Assembly (NCBI GenBank): GCA_963932545.1
Contig: CAWVRH010000007.1
Span: forward strand, 1-64,000
Source of the DNA: UBA8337 sp963932545
GTDB taxonomy: Bacteria; Pseudomonadota; Alphaproteobacteria; RS24
Reading direction: 5' to 3'
DNA: 64,000 bases
Shown: positions 8,107 to 16,388 of the stretch, piece by piece
Numbering within the stretch: position 1 is the stretch's first letter
Layout: every line of letters starts with the position of its first letter
Position numbers and translations under genes: made by a program
The notes under the pieces: generated by a model
What the model saw: the letters and a program-made list of their open reading frames with translations, nothing else
Told to the model about the DNA's origin: nothing
The model's database searches: none

Positions 8107-8691
8107 ATGACACCAGAAAAAGTGCTGCAGGAGTTTCGAAATGCGGACGCCCTTTTAGAAGGGCATTTTCTACTGTCTTCGGGCCTCCATTCGCGCGCCT
8201 ATTTGCAGTGCGCGCGCGTGTTGATGCAGCCCAAGCGAGCGGCCCGTTTGGCGAAAGCTTTGGCGGCGCAATTGAAAGAAATTGTAAAGGGCGAGATAGA
8301 CGCGGTCGTGGCGCCAGCCATGGGCGGGTTGATTATCGGCCATGAAGTCGCGCGCGCCTTGAACGTGCCGTCCATGTTCCTAGAGCGTGTCGATGGCGAG
8401 TTTACGTTGCGGCGCGGTTTCTCTTTGGATAATAAACCTCGGGTTGTGATGATCGAAGATATCGTGACGACCGGGCTTTCTTCGCGCGAAGCGATTAAAT
8501 CCATTCGGGCGCAGGGTGGCAAAGTGGTGGGGGCTGGGTGTCTTATTGACCGCTCCAACGGCAAAGCCAAAGTGGGCGTGAAGCTGGCTTCCTTAGCGCG
8601 TTTCGAAGTCGAAACTTTCGATGGGAAGAGCCTGCCCGATGACTTGAAAAATATACCGGCGATTAAGCCAGGTAGCCGCGGTTTGAAATAG
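8107..8691 (+). CDS. pyrE: Orotate phosphoribosyltransferase
   Basis: PyrE joins orotate to PRPP to give orotidine 5'-phosphate in pyrimidine synthesis. The PRPP-binding loop VVMIEDIVTTGLS is clear near the centre of the protein, and the segment FLLSSGLHS near the N-terminus matches the substrate-binding region. The ATG at 8107 gives 194 residues and has a purine-rich AAGGCGGG upstream; the open frame runs to 8089. It follows rsh at short distance, and the DUF2062 gene follows after 9 bases, suggesting one transcript through pdxJ. Confidence 0.95.
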   Translation: MTPEKVLQEFRNADALLEGHFLLSSGLHSRAYLQCARVLMQPKRAARLAKALAAQLKEIVKGEIDAVVAPAMGGLIIGHEVARALNVPSMFLERVDGEFTLRRGFSLDNKPRVVMIEDIVTTGLSSREAIKSIRAQGGKVVGAGCLIDRSNGKAKVGVKLASLARFEVETFDGKSLPDDLKNIPAIKPGSRGLK

Positions 8692-8700
8692 GGGTAGGGG

Positions 8701-9258
8701 ATGTTCCGACGCCGACTGCCGCAAACCTATTGGCAAAAAGCCCGTCAGTTTTTCTGGCCGCGCGAAGGTTGGATTCGCGCCACGATATATCTATGGCGCC
8801 GCACCATTCGCTTGAGCGGCACCCCACACAGCATTGCCTTGGGGCTGGCCATTGGCGCCTTTGTGTCGGCCAATCCAATTTTAGGCACGCATATTTTGTG
8901 GGCCGCTTTCATAATTTATTTCATCGGCGGTAATTTTCTCGCCGCCGTTCTAGGCACATGGATGGGTAATCCCATCAGCTTCCCATTCATTTGGCTGGCC
9001 ACGTTTAACTTAGGACACCTATTGCTCGGCACATCTGGGGACGTGAAAAAATTACCCGAATTGAGCTTGAGCCTGCTCATCGAGGCGCCGCTAGGCACTT
9101 TGCTGCCGCTCATCGGGCCGATGCTTTTGGGTTGGATTCCTGTCGGCTTGGTTTTGGGCGCTTTGGTCTACTATCCAAGCTATTGGAGCATTGAAACCTA
9201 TCAGGTAAGGCGGCGCGCGCGATTAGACAGAAAACGCAATGCAGCTGCCCAAAAATAA
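8701..9258 (+). CDS. DUF2062 domain membrane protein
   Basis: This 185-residue protein has a basic N-terminus with many Arg and aromatic residues, then several hydrophobic segments (about 45-85 and 110-160) separated by GTWMGNPISFPFIWLATF, and a basic C-terminal tail. The conserved segment GTPHSIALGLAIGAFVSANPILGTH is the usual hallmark of DUF2062. The molecular function of the family is not established. It sits between pyrE and pdxJ with short gaps, so it is probably co-transcribed with them, but that gives little functional clue. Confidence 0.85.
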   Translation: MFRRRLPQTYWQKARQFFWPREGWIRATIYLWRRTIRLSGTPHSIALGLAIGAFVSANPILGTHILWAAFIIYFIGGNFLAAVLGTWMGNPISFPFIWLATFNLGHLLLGTSGDVKKLPELSLSLLIEAPLGTLLPLIGPMLLGWIPVGLVLGALVYYPSYWSIETYQVRRRARLDRKRNAAAQK

Positions 9259-9273
9259 TGCTAGGAATGCCTG

Positions 9274-10041
9274 ATGGCAGTAGCTGAAAAACTTCGTCTT
9301 GGGGTCAATATCGACCACGTCGCAACCATCCGCAATGCACGCGGAGGTCGGTTGCCTGACCCTGTGCGCGCCGCGGAAGTGGCCGCTTTGGCGGGCGCCG
9401 ATGGCATTACCGCGCATTTGCGCGAAGACCGACGCCACATTGGCGATGAAGATATTGCGCGTTTAGCGCAAGAAATCGGCTTGCCGCTGAACCTGGAAAT
9501 GGCCGCAACGCAAGAAATGTGCGCCATTGCCTTGCGCCATAAACCCAATGCCTGCTGTTTGGTGCCTGAAAAACGCCAAGAAGTAACCACAGAAGGCGGC
9601 TTGAATGTGGTAAATGGCGGCGCACAATTGCAGTCTATTCTCGACCCCATTAAGGCGGCGGGTATTCGTATTTCTTTGTTTATTGATCCCGTCGAAGCCC
9701 AAATCGAAGCAGCGGTGAACGCAGGGGCCGACATCGTGGAATTGCACACGGGCGCTTATGCCCATGCCCATCAAGACGGCGACGCGAAAGCCTTTGCAGC
9801 CGAGCTGGCGCGTTTGCAAACAGGCGCCGAGCTGGCCGATAAAGCAGGGCTGGAAGTGCATGCCGGTCATGGACTTTGCTATGAGACCGTGGCGCCGATT
9901 GCTGCGATACCCCAAGTCGTGGAGCTAAACATTGGCCATTTTCTAATTGGCGAGGCTATTTTTATCGGCCTAGAAGGCGCCATTGGAAAAATGCGTCGGC
10001 TGATGCTGGAAGCGCGTCGCGGCCAAGGCCCGTCCGCATGA
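9274..10041 (+). CDS. pdxJ: Pyridoxine 5'-phosphate synthase
   Basis: PdxJ closes the pyridoxine ring from 1-deoxyxylulose 5-phosphate and 3-amino-2-oxopropyl phosphate in the DXP-dependent vitamin B6 pathway. LGVNIDHVATIRNARGG at residues 9-25 is the signature; AHLREDRRHI and VELHTGAYA follow, and the C-terminal HAGHGLCYET..ELNIGHFLIGEAIF closes the barrel. The 255-residue length is slightly above the typical ~240-250. Its stop overlaps the acpS start by 4 bases (ATGA), so the two are translationally coupled, the usual pdxJ-acpS arrangement. Confidence 0.97.
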   Translation: MAVAEKLRLGVNIDHVATIRNARGGRLPDPVRAAEVAALAGADGITAHLREDRRHIGDEDIARLAQEIGLPLNLEMAATQEMCAIALRHKPNACCLVPEKRQEVTTEGGLNVVNGGAQLQSILDPIKAAGIRISLFIDPVEAQIEAAVNAGADIVELHTGAYAHAHQDGDAKAFAAELARLQTGAELADKAGLEVHAGHGLCYETVAPIAAIPQVVELNIGHFLIGEAIFIGLEGAIGKMRRLMLEARRGQGPSA

Positions 10042-10451
10042 TTTTGGGCATTGGCAACGACCTTATTGATATTCGTCGGATAGAAAAAACGCTCGAGCGT
10101 TTTGGTGACCGTTTCATCCAACGCCTTTACACAGATGTTGAACAGAAGCGCTCTGAGAGGCGCAACCAGCGCGCGGCTTCTTATGCCAAACGCTTTGCCG
10201 CGAAAGAAGCTTGCTCAAAAGCCCTCGGCACGGGCCTTCGTCAAGGCGTGTTCTGGCGCGATATGGGCGTGGCCAATCTGCCGTCTGGCAAGCCAACGGT
10301 TCAGCTCACGGGTGGCGCCTTAGCGCGCTTACAAAAAATGACGCCAGAAGGTATGGAAGCGCAAATTGACCTGACCATTACCGATGATTTTCCATTGGCG
10401 CAGGCGATTGTTATTATTTCGGCCAATCCGAAATCGGAAACGGTTAGATAG
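10038..10451 (+). CDS. acpS: Holo-[acyl-carrier-protein] synthase
   Basis: AcpS transfers 4'-phosphopantetheine from CoA to apo-ACP. The family motifs are present: GIGNDLIDIRRIEKTLERFGDRF at the N-terminus with the Mg-binding Asp, and RFAAKEACSKALGTG near residue 55. At 137 residues it is of normal size. It is coupled to pdxJ by a 4-base overlap and followed by lepB after 6 bases. Confidence 0.96.
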   Translation: MILGIGNDLIDIRRIEKTLERFGDRFIQRLYTDVEQKRSERRNQRAASYAKRFAAKEACSKALGTGLRQGVFWRDMGVANLPSGKPTVQLTGGALARLQKMTPEGMEAQIDLTITDDFPLAQAIVIISANPKSETVR

Positions 10452-10457
10452 AGAGCC

Positions 10458-11219
10458 ATGTCAAAAATGAAACCTCAAAATGGTGGTGCCAAGCCCGATG
10501 GCTTAAAAGAAAACATTCGTGTTTTCGTTTTCGCGGCCGTGATTGCCGTCCTTATTCGGTCCTTGTTTTTCCAGCCGTTCAACATCCCGTCCAGTTCGAT
10601 GAAGCCAAGTTTGCTCATTGGAGATTTCCTCTTTGTGTCGAAATTTAGCTACGGCTATTCGCGCCACAGCTTTCCGTTCTCGCTATTGCCCATAGATGGG
10701 CGCACGTCCGATACGGGCCCAGAGCGCGGCGATGTGGTGGTGTTTAAATTGCCAGCCGACAATCGCACAGACTTCATCAAGCGGGTCATTGGCCTGCCGG
10801 GCGATAGCGTTCAGATGATTAATGGCCAATTATTCCTCAATGGTGTGGGCGTGAAACGCGAGCGCATCGAAGATTTTTTAGAGCTGCAACGCAACGCCGA
10901 GCCCATTCGCATTCGTCGTTTTCGCGAGACCCTGCCAAGCGGGCGCAGCTATGAAGTGCTCGACCAGATAGACAATGGCCCCGTCGATACCACACCGATT
11001 TATCAAGTGCCTGACGGGCATTATTTTATGATGGGTGATAATCGCGATAATTCTACTGACAGCCGCTTTGGCCGCTATGTCGGCTATGTGCCGCATGAAA
11101 ACCTAGTCGGGCCAGCGCAAATCCTTTTCTTCTCCTTTGATGACCGCACCCGATGGTATGAGATTTGGCGTTGGCCAATTTCTATCCGTGGCTCGCGCTT
11201 GTTTGATTTGGTTCGCTAA
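10458..11219 (+). CDS. lepB: Signal peptidase I
   Basis: LepB cleaves signal peptides from Sec and Tat exported proteins at the outer face of the inner membrane. One N-terminal transmembrane segment (about residues 20-38) precedes the catalytic domain. Ser47 in PSSSMKPSL is the nucleophile and Lys108 in DFIKRVIGLPGD the general base. GDNRDNSTDSR near residue 195 is the conserved box E. The 253-residue length is typical. GAGAG precedes ATG 10458. The stop TAA shares its last base with the start of rnc. Confidence 0.97.
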   Translation: MSKMKPQNGGAKPDGLKENIRVFVFAAVIAVLIRSLFFQPFNIPSSSMKPSLLIGDFLFVSKFSYGYSRHSFPFSLLPIDGRTSDTGPERGDVVVFKLPADNRTDFIKRVIGLPGDSVQMINGQLFLNGVGVKRERIEDFLELQRNAEPIRIRRFRETLPSGRSYEVLDQIDNGPVDTTPIYQVPDGHYFMMGDNRDNSTDSRFGRYVGYVPHENLVGPAQILFFSFDDRTRWYEIWRWPISIRGSRLFDLVR

Positions 11220-11917
11220 TGGCATCGCTCAGCGCCTTTGAAAGCCGTTTGGGGCATGTGTTTGCGCAAGCCAATCTTCTGGAGCGTGCGCTGCGCCATG
11301 CCAGTTTGGATATTGAAGAAGACAATGAACAGCTTGAGTTTTTAGGCGACCGTGTTTTGGGTTTGGTGATTGCCGAATACCTTCTCGACAATTACGGGCA
11401 AGAGAGCGAAGGCGATATGGCGCGACGTCTGGCGCAATTGGTGAGCCGAAAAACCTGTGCCAAAGTGGCGAGGGAAATGCAATTGGTCGAGGTTTTGCGA
11501 ATGGATGAAGGCATTCAAAAGAGCAAAGACGTGCCGACCAATATTTTGGCAGATGGCTGCGAAGCGGTGCTGGGGGCTGTCTATTTAGATGGCGGTTTGG
11601 CGGCGGCAAAACGGGTGATTGAGGCGCATTGGCAGCCCCATTTTGCAGGCCAAACAGAAGCGCCGATTGACAATAAAACCGCTTTGCAAGAATGGTTGAT
11701 GCAACGCGCCTTGGCGTTGCCAATTTATGAAATTGTCGATCGCACGGGCCCAGACCATGCGCCCGAGTTTACAATTAAGGCGTCGGCCCACGATGGGACG
11801 GCGCTTGGATTAGGGGCCTCGCGGAAATTGGCAGAACAACGTGCCGCCGCAGCCTTGGTCGAGAGTTTAAAAGAGGGGTTTGTGGAAGCAGACGCCCAAG
11901 AGGAGACGGGCGTATGA
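11219..11917 (+). CDS. rnc: Ribonuclease III
   Basis: RNase III cuts double-stranded RNA, including rRNA precursors. The catalytic signature NEQLEFLGDRVLGL is near residues 37-50 and the second acidic cluster ADGCEAVLGAVYLDGG near 110-125. A double-stranded RNA-binding domain occupies the last ~75 residues (KTALQEWLMQR onward). The protein is 232 residues. It overlaps lepB by 1 base and era by 4, as is common for lepB-rnc-era operons. Confidence 0.97.
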   Translation: MASLSAFESRLGHVFAQANLLERALRHASLDIEEDNEQLEFLGDRVLGLVIAEYLLDNYGQESEGDMARRLAQLVSRKTCAKVAREMQLVEVLRMDEGIQKSKDVPTNILADGCEAVLGAVYLDGGLAAAKRVIEAHWQPHFAGQTEAPIDNKTALQEWLMQRALALPIYEIVDRTGPDHAPEFTIKASAHDGTALGLGASRKLAEQRAAAALVESLKEGFVEADAQEETGV

Positions 11918-12831
11918 CAGAGTCACCCCAAGTAGTGTCACCCAAAAAATGTGGATTTGTCGCGGTTATTGGCCCGCCTAATGCTGGTAAGTCGACTTTG
12001 TCGAATGCGCTTGTGGGCCAAAAGGTTGCCATTGTGACGCAAAAAGCCCAGACCACGCGCATGCGGTTGCGCGCTGTGGTGATGCATCAGCAATCACAAA
12101 TTATCCTCGTCGATACGCCTGGTATTTTTGAAGCTAAACAACGCTTCGACCGCGCCATGGTCAAGGAAGCTTGGCTGGGCGTGAACGATGCCGACCAAGT
12201 GCTTGTGGTGCTAGACGCGGCGCGCGCGGAGACGCCTGAAGTAGACTTAATGCTGGAGGGATTGTCGCGCAGCGAAAAGAAAATTTCTTTGGTATTGAAT
12301 AAAATCGATACCGTGCCGCACGAAAGCCTCTTGGCCTTGGTGCAAAAGCTCAATGATCGGGTGAACTTTGCCGATACGTTTTTAATCTCGGCGCTGAAAG
12401 GCCATGGGCTCGACCAGTTGCGCGAGCAATTGGCCGACAATATGCCCGAGGGGCCATGGTTGTATCCCGAAGACCAAGCGGCAGATATTCCGTCATTGCT
12501 TTTGGCCTCGGAAGTTTTGCGCGAGAAGTTATTTTTAAGATTGCACGAAGAGCTACCCTATTCTTTGACGGTAGAAACCGATAAATGGGAAGTCAAAGAA
12601 GACGATTCCGTACGCATTGAGCAAACTGTCTATGTGCGCCGCGACGGCCAAAAAGCCATCGTGTTGGGCAAGGGCGGGCAGACCATGAAAGACATTGGCT
12701 CCGACGCGCGACGCGAGTTGGAAGAAATGTTTGAACGCCGTATCCATTTGTTCGTCTTCGTGAAAGTTCGCAAAAACTGGAAAGAAGACCCCGAGCGCTA
12801 TCGTATGCTGGGGCTGGACTACAAGGCTTAG
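11914..12831 (+). CDS. era: GTPase Era
   Basis: Era is a 30S ribosome assembly GTPase that binds the 3' end of 16S rRNA. G1 is GPPNAGKST near residue 20, the G2 region is TTRMRLR, G3 is DTPGIF, and G4 is NKID. A C-terminal KH domain includes VLGKGGQTMKDIGSDARRELE and FVKVRKNWKEDP. Length is 305 residues. The start overlaps the rnc stop by 4 bases and recO begins 3 bases after the stop. Confidence 0.97.
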   Translation: MTESPQVVSPKKCGFVAVIGPPNAGKSTLSNALVGQKVAIVTQKAQTTRMRLRAVVMHQQSQIILVDTPGIFEAKQRFDRAMVKEAWLGVNDADQVLVVLDAARAETPEVDLMLEGLSRSEKKISLVLNKIDTVPHESLLALVQKLNDRVNFADTFLISALKGHGLDQLREQLADNMPEGPWLYPEDQAADIPSLLLASEVLREKLFLRLHEELPYSLTVETDKWEVKEDDSVRIEQTVYVRRDGQKAIVLGKGGQTMKDIGSDARRELEEMFERRIHLFVFVKVRKNWKEDPERYRMLGLDYKA

Positions 12832-12834
12832 CCT

Positions 12835-13590
12835 ATGCAGTGGGAAGCCGAGGCCCTTATTTTAGCGGCTCGCCCCCACGGCGAAACCAGCGCCATTGTG
12901 GATGTGTTTTCGCGCCAGCATGGCCGTTTCGGCGGGCTGGTGCGCGGCGGCAATAGCCGAAGATTACGCCCGGTTTTACAGCCCGGCAACATGGTGGTGG
13001 CCACTTGGCGCGCGCGCCTATCTGAACATTTGGGCGTAATGAGCGTCGATGCCGGACGCGCCTATGCAGCCGAAGTGATGAACGATGCGAGCTTATTAGC
13101 GGGTCTCTCGTCGCTTTGCGCTTTGATGCAAATCACCCCCGAACGCCAAGCCTATCCGCGCCTCTATGATACAGCGATGTTGGTTTTGACTGAATTGTCC
13201 AAGGCCGAGACGGGTCACAATGGCCAGACCGACACCGACGTTTGGCTACCTTTATTGGCGCGTTTTGAAATGGCACTTTTAGAGGAAACTGGTTTCGGGC
13301 TGGACCTTTCGTGCTGTGCGGCCACGGGCGTGATTGAAGATTTAGTCTATGTGTCGCCGCGCTCGGGCCGCGCCGTCAGCCGCGAGGCGGGCGCACCTTA
13401 TGCCGATAAAATGTTTGCCTTACCAGAGTTCTTGCTCGACCCCGCCGCCGACGCCACCCCCAAAGATGTGCGCCATGCCCTAGACTTGCTTGGGCACTTT
13501 TTGGAGCGGCGCGTGTACTTACCCAATGATGCCAAAATGCCAGCCGCGCGCGAAAGATTGATGGATATATTGGCCCGCCACAGCCAATAA
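12835..13590 (+). CDS. recO: DNA repair protein RecO
   Basis: RecO helps load RecA onto SSB-coated single-stranded DNA in the RecFOR pathway. An N-terminal OB fold (ALILAARPHGETSAIVDVFSRQHGR) is followed by a helical domain and the segment GLDLSCCAATG..DLVYVSPRSGRAVSREAGAPYADK. The zinc-finger cysteines of some RecO proteins are not fully present, as is usual in this class. It ends the pdxJ-acpS-lepB-rnc-era-recO block; 80 bases separate it from parC. Confidence 0.94.
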   Translation: MQWEAEALILAARPHGETSAIVDVFSRQHGRFGGLVRGGNSRRLRPVLQPGNMVVATWRARLSEHLGVMSVDAGRAYAAEVMNDASLLAGLSSLCALMQITPERQAYPRLYDTAMLVLTELSKAETGHNGQTDTDVWLPLLARFEMALLEETGFGLDLSCCAATGVIEDLVYVSPRSGRAVSREAGAPYADKMFALPEFLLDPAADATPKDVRHALDLLGHFLERRVYLPNDAKMPAARERLMDILARHSQ

Positions 13591-13670
13591 GCGGGCGTGG
13601 TAAAAATTAAACCGCTCAAAGCGAAGAGGGGACTTGGAAACAAGTTTGCGAATCTGGCTATATATTCTGC

Positions 13671-15920
13671 ATGAGCGATATTAAAGACATTCCACTGGGC
13701 GAAACCAGCGTGACTCTCAAGCACGCGCTTGAAACTCGCTATTTGGCCTATGCCCTCTCGACGATTACCAATCGAGCGTTGCCAGACGTGCGCGACGGGC
13801 TAAAGCCTGTGCATCGGCGCTTGCTTTTTGCGATGCGCCAATTGCGCCTCGACCCCGAAAATGGCTTTAAAAAATCAGCCCGCGTGGTGGGCGATGTTAT
13901 CGGTCGCTATCACCCACATGGTGACCAAGCCGTATACGATGCTCTGGTGCGCTTGGCGCAAGGCTTTGCGGTGCGCTATCCGCTTGTCGATGGGCAGGGC
14001 AATTTCGGCAATATCGATGGCGATAATGCGGCCGCTATGCGGTATACAGAAGCCCGAATGACCGCTATCTCCAGCCTGCTGCTACAAGACCTAGATAGCG
14101 ACACGGTAGACTTCCGCCAGACCTATGACGGCGAAGACGAAGAGCCGATTGTGTTACCGGCCGCGTTTCCAAATCTTTTGGCCAATGGCGCCTCGGGCAT
14201 TGCTGTGGGCATGGCCACCAGTATTCCGTCGCATAATGTCGACGAATTATGTGCCGCCGCGCTGCACTTGCTGAAAGCGCCGAGTGCGCGCATTGAAACT
14301 TTGATGGAATATGTGCAAGGGCCGGATTTTCCAACCGGCGGTACATGCATTGAAAGCCCAGAAGATTTGCGCGAGGCCTATGCGACAGGGCGCGGTGCTA
14401 TGCGTGTGCGGGCGAAATATGAAGTCGAAGATATGGGCCGCGGCACATGGCAGATTGTCATTACCGAAATCCCTTATCAGGTGCAAAAGTCACGGCTCAT
14501 TGAAAAAATCGCCGATCTGATGAATGCCAAACAATTGCCGATGCTCGACGATATTCGCGACGAGAGCGCTGAAGATATTCGGGTGGTCATTGAGCCGAAG
14601 AGCAAGAACTTAAAGCCCGAGCAAGTGATGGCAGTGCTGTATCGCACGACCGATTTAGAGAGCCGTTTCTCGCTGAATATGAACGTCATCGACAACCAAG
14701 GCGTGCCGCGTGTCATGGGGCTGCGCGAAGTGCTGTTGCAATGGTTGCAGCATCGCAATGATGTTCTGGTTCGCAAATCAAACTACCGCCTGAACAAAAT
14801 CCTCGCCCGCCTTGAGGTGTTGGATGGCTATCTGATTGCCTATCTGAATTTGGATGAAGTTATCCGCATTATCCGCGAAGAAGACCATCCGCGCGATGAT
14901 TTAATGTCGGCGTTCAAGCTGACGCAAGTGCAAGCCGAAGCGATTTTGAACATGCGTCTGCGCGCTTTGCGCAAGCTAGAAGAAGATGGCATTCGTAACG
15001 AACATGGCGAACTCTCGGCTGAGATGGCGGCATTGCGCGAGCTTTTGGGCTCGGAAAGTCAACAGCAGGCGGTTGTGGCCGGCGAATTGAAAGGACTGCG
15101 CAAGCAGTTCGGTCCGAAAACCGAGCTAGGGCGTCGTCGCACTGTTTTCGCGCAAGTGAACGGCGAAGAAGCCATTTCGCTCGATAGCCTGATTGAAAAA
15201 GAGCCGGTGACGGTGGTGTGTTCGGCAAAAGGCTGGATCCGCACGCTCAAAGGCCACGCCGAAGACGGCAGCAAGCTGACCTATAAGGACGGCGATAAGA
15301 CTAATTTTGTGCTGCACGCGATGACCACCGACAAGCTGGTGCTTTTCGCCTCTAATGGGCGCGCCTATGCATTGGAAGTGTCGAAACTGCCAGGCGGGCG
15401 CGGCAATGGCGATCCGGTGCGCTTGATGCTCGATATTGAGCCTGCGGAAGAAATTGTTGAAATCTTCGTCCACGATCCTGCCCGTAAATTGCTGGTCGCC
15501 TCACGCGTCGGTAATGGCTTTGTGGTGCCGGAAACGGAGCTGATTTCGACCCGTAAGGCAGGCAAGCAAATTTTGAACGTAAAAGCCCCTGACGAGGCAG
15601 CCATTTGCGTGCCAGCCTTTGGGGACCGCATTGCGGTTCTGGGCGAAAACAAAAAGCTATTGTGTTTCGCCCTAGAAGAAGTGCCAGAAATGGCACGCGG
15701 CAAGGGCGTTCGTTTGCAACGCCATGGCGACGGTCATATGGCCGATGCGCGCTGCTATGTGGCAGCCGAGGGTCTGAAAATTACCGATAAGGCAGGCCGT
15801 GAGCGGGTGTTCGACGACTTGGAAGAATGGCAAGGCTTACGCGCGCAAGCGGGGCGGGTTCGCCCGAAAGGCTTCCCCGTGGATGGTCTCCTAGGGCTGG
15901 CTTTTGCTAATCGGCTTTAG
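13671..15920 (+). CDS. parC: DNA topoisomerase IV subunit A
   Basis: ParC is the DNA breakage-reunion subunit of topoisomerase IV, which decatenates chromosomes. Tyr125 in MRYTEARM is the catalytic tyrosine. The quinolone-determining region reads GRYHPHGDQAVYDALV, with Gln86 where E. coli ParC has Ser80. The C-terminal third forms a beta-pinwheel-like domain with repeats such as SAKGWIRTLKGHA. The length of 749 residues and lack of a GyrA-box-rich tail favour ParC over GyrA. The gene starts at ATG 13671 without a strong Shine-Dalgarno, and 3 bases separate its stop from the convergent gene. Confidence 0.94.
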   Translation: MSDIKDIPLGETSVTLKHALETRYLAYALSTITNRALPDVRDGLKPVHRRLLFAMRQLRLDPENGFKKSARVVGDVIGRYHPHGDQAVYDALVRLAQGFAVRYPLVDGQGNFGNIDGDNAAAMRYTEARMTAISSLLLQDLDSDTVDFRQTYDGEDEEPIVLPAAFPNLLANGASGIAVGMATSIPSHNVDELCAAALHLLKAPSARIETLMEYVQGPDFPTGGTCIESPEDLREAYATGRGAMRVRAKYEVEDMGRGTWQIVITEIPYQVQKSRLIEKIADLMNAKQLPMLDDIRDESAEDIRVVIEPKSKNLKPEQVMAVLYRTTDLESRFSLNMNVIDNQGVPRVMGLREVLLQWLQHRNDVLVRKSNYRLNKILARLEVLDGYLIAYLNLDEVIRIIREEDHPRDDLMSAFKLTQVQAEAILNMRLRALRKLEEDGIRNEHGELSAEMAALRELLGSESQQQAVVAGELKGLRKQFGPKTELGRRRTVFAQVNGEEAISLDSLIEKEPVTVVCSAKGWIRTLKGHAEDGSKLTYKDGDKTNFVLHAMTTDKLVLFASNGRAYALEVSKLPGGRGNGDPVRLMLDIEPAEEIVEIFVHDPARKLLVASRVGNGFVVPETELISTRKAGKQILNVKAPDEAAICVPAFGDRIAVLGENKKLLCFALEEVPEMARGKGVRLQRHGDGHMADARCYVAAEGLKITDKAGRERVFDDLEEWQGLRAQAGRVRPKGFPVDGLLGLAFANRL

Positions 15921-15923
15921 CGC

Positions 15924-16385
15924 CTATTCGGTCAGCTGAAATTCGGCTTGGCCTTGGTAATTCCAAAACTTAACCTGAATTTTATACGCACCTGGTTGGT
16001 AGCGCGCGGTGTCGAGCGGTATTTGGCGAATTTCTTCGACCACATCGCGTTCGGCAATGGCGCCGCGTGTGAGGGTCTCCTCACAAACCTCAGGGCGACG
16101 CACGGCTTGAATAAAGTTGCCATCGGCTGTGGTGATGACATAGCGGAATAACTTGCAAGGCCCATCGGCAACCAAGGTAGCCACGCCATCGGTATTATTG
16201 ACCAAGCGCAGAACAATCGGCATGGGCGTAATTTTGCTGGCTTGCAAAGCGTGCTGAATAGGCACGCCAACTTGCAAGCCTATTTCGCCATCGCCAACGC
16301 TATTGTCGTCTCGCCAGTAAAACCCCAGCAGGCCGACGACGAGGATAATGGCAAAGGTAGTGACCATCATATTGGGCATTCTCAT
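15924..16385 (-). CDS. Membrane-anchored hypothetical protein, possible BsuPI-like Ig fold
   Basis: The 153-residue protein starts with an N-terminal hydrophobic segment (about residues 7-24) that should act as an uncleaved anchor or signal, followed by a soluble domain. The order of beta-strand-like blocks (PIVLRLVNNTDG, CKLFRYVITTADGNFIQ, and YQPGAYKIQVKFWNYQG at the end) resembles the Ig-like BsuPI-type putative proteinase inhibitor domain, but that is a weak resemblance by eye. It lies 3 bases downstream of the TRAP large permease gene, so it is likely translated from the same transcript. Confidence 0.6.
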   Translation of the reverse strand: MRMPNMMVTTFAIILVVGLLGFYWRDDNSVGDGEIGLQVGVPIQHALQASKITPMPIVLRLVNNTDGVATLVADGPCKLFRYVITTADGNFIQAVRRPEVCEETLTRGAIAERDVVEEIRQIPLDTARYQPGAYKIQVKFWNYQGQAEFQLTE

Positions 16386-16388
16386 GGG

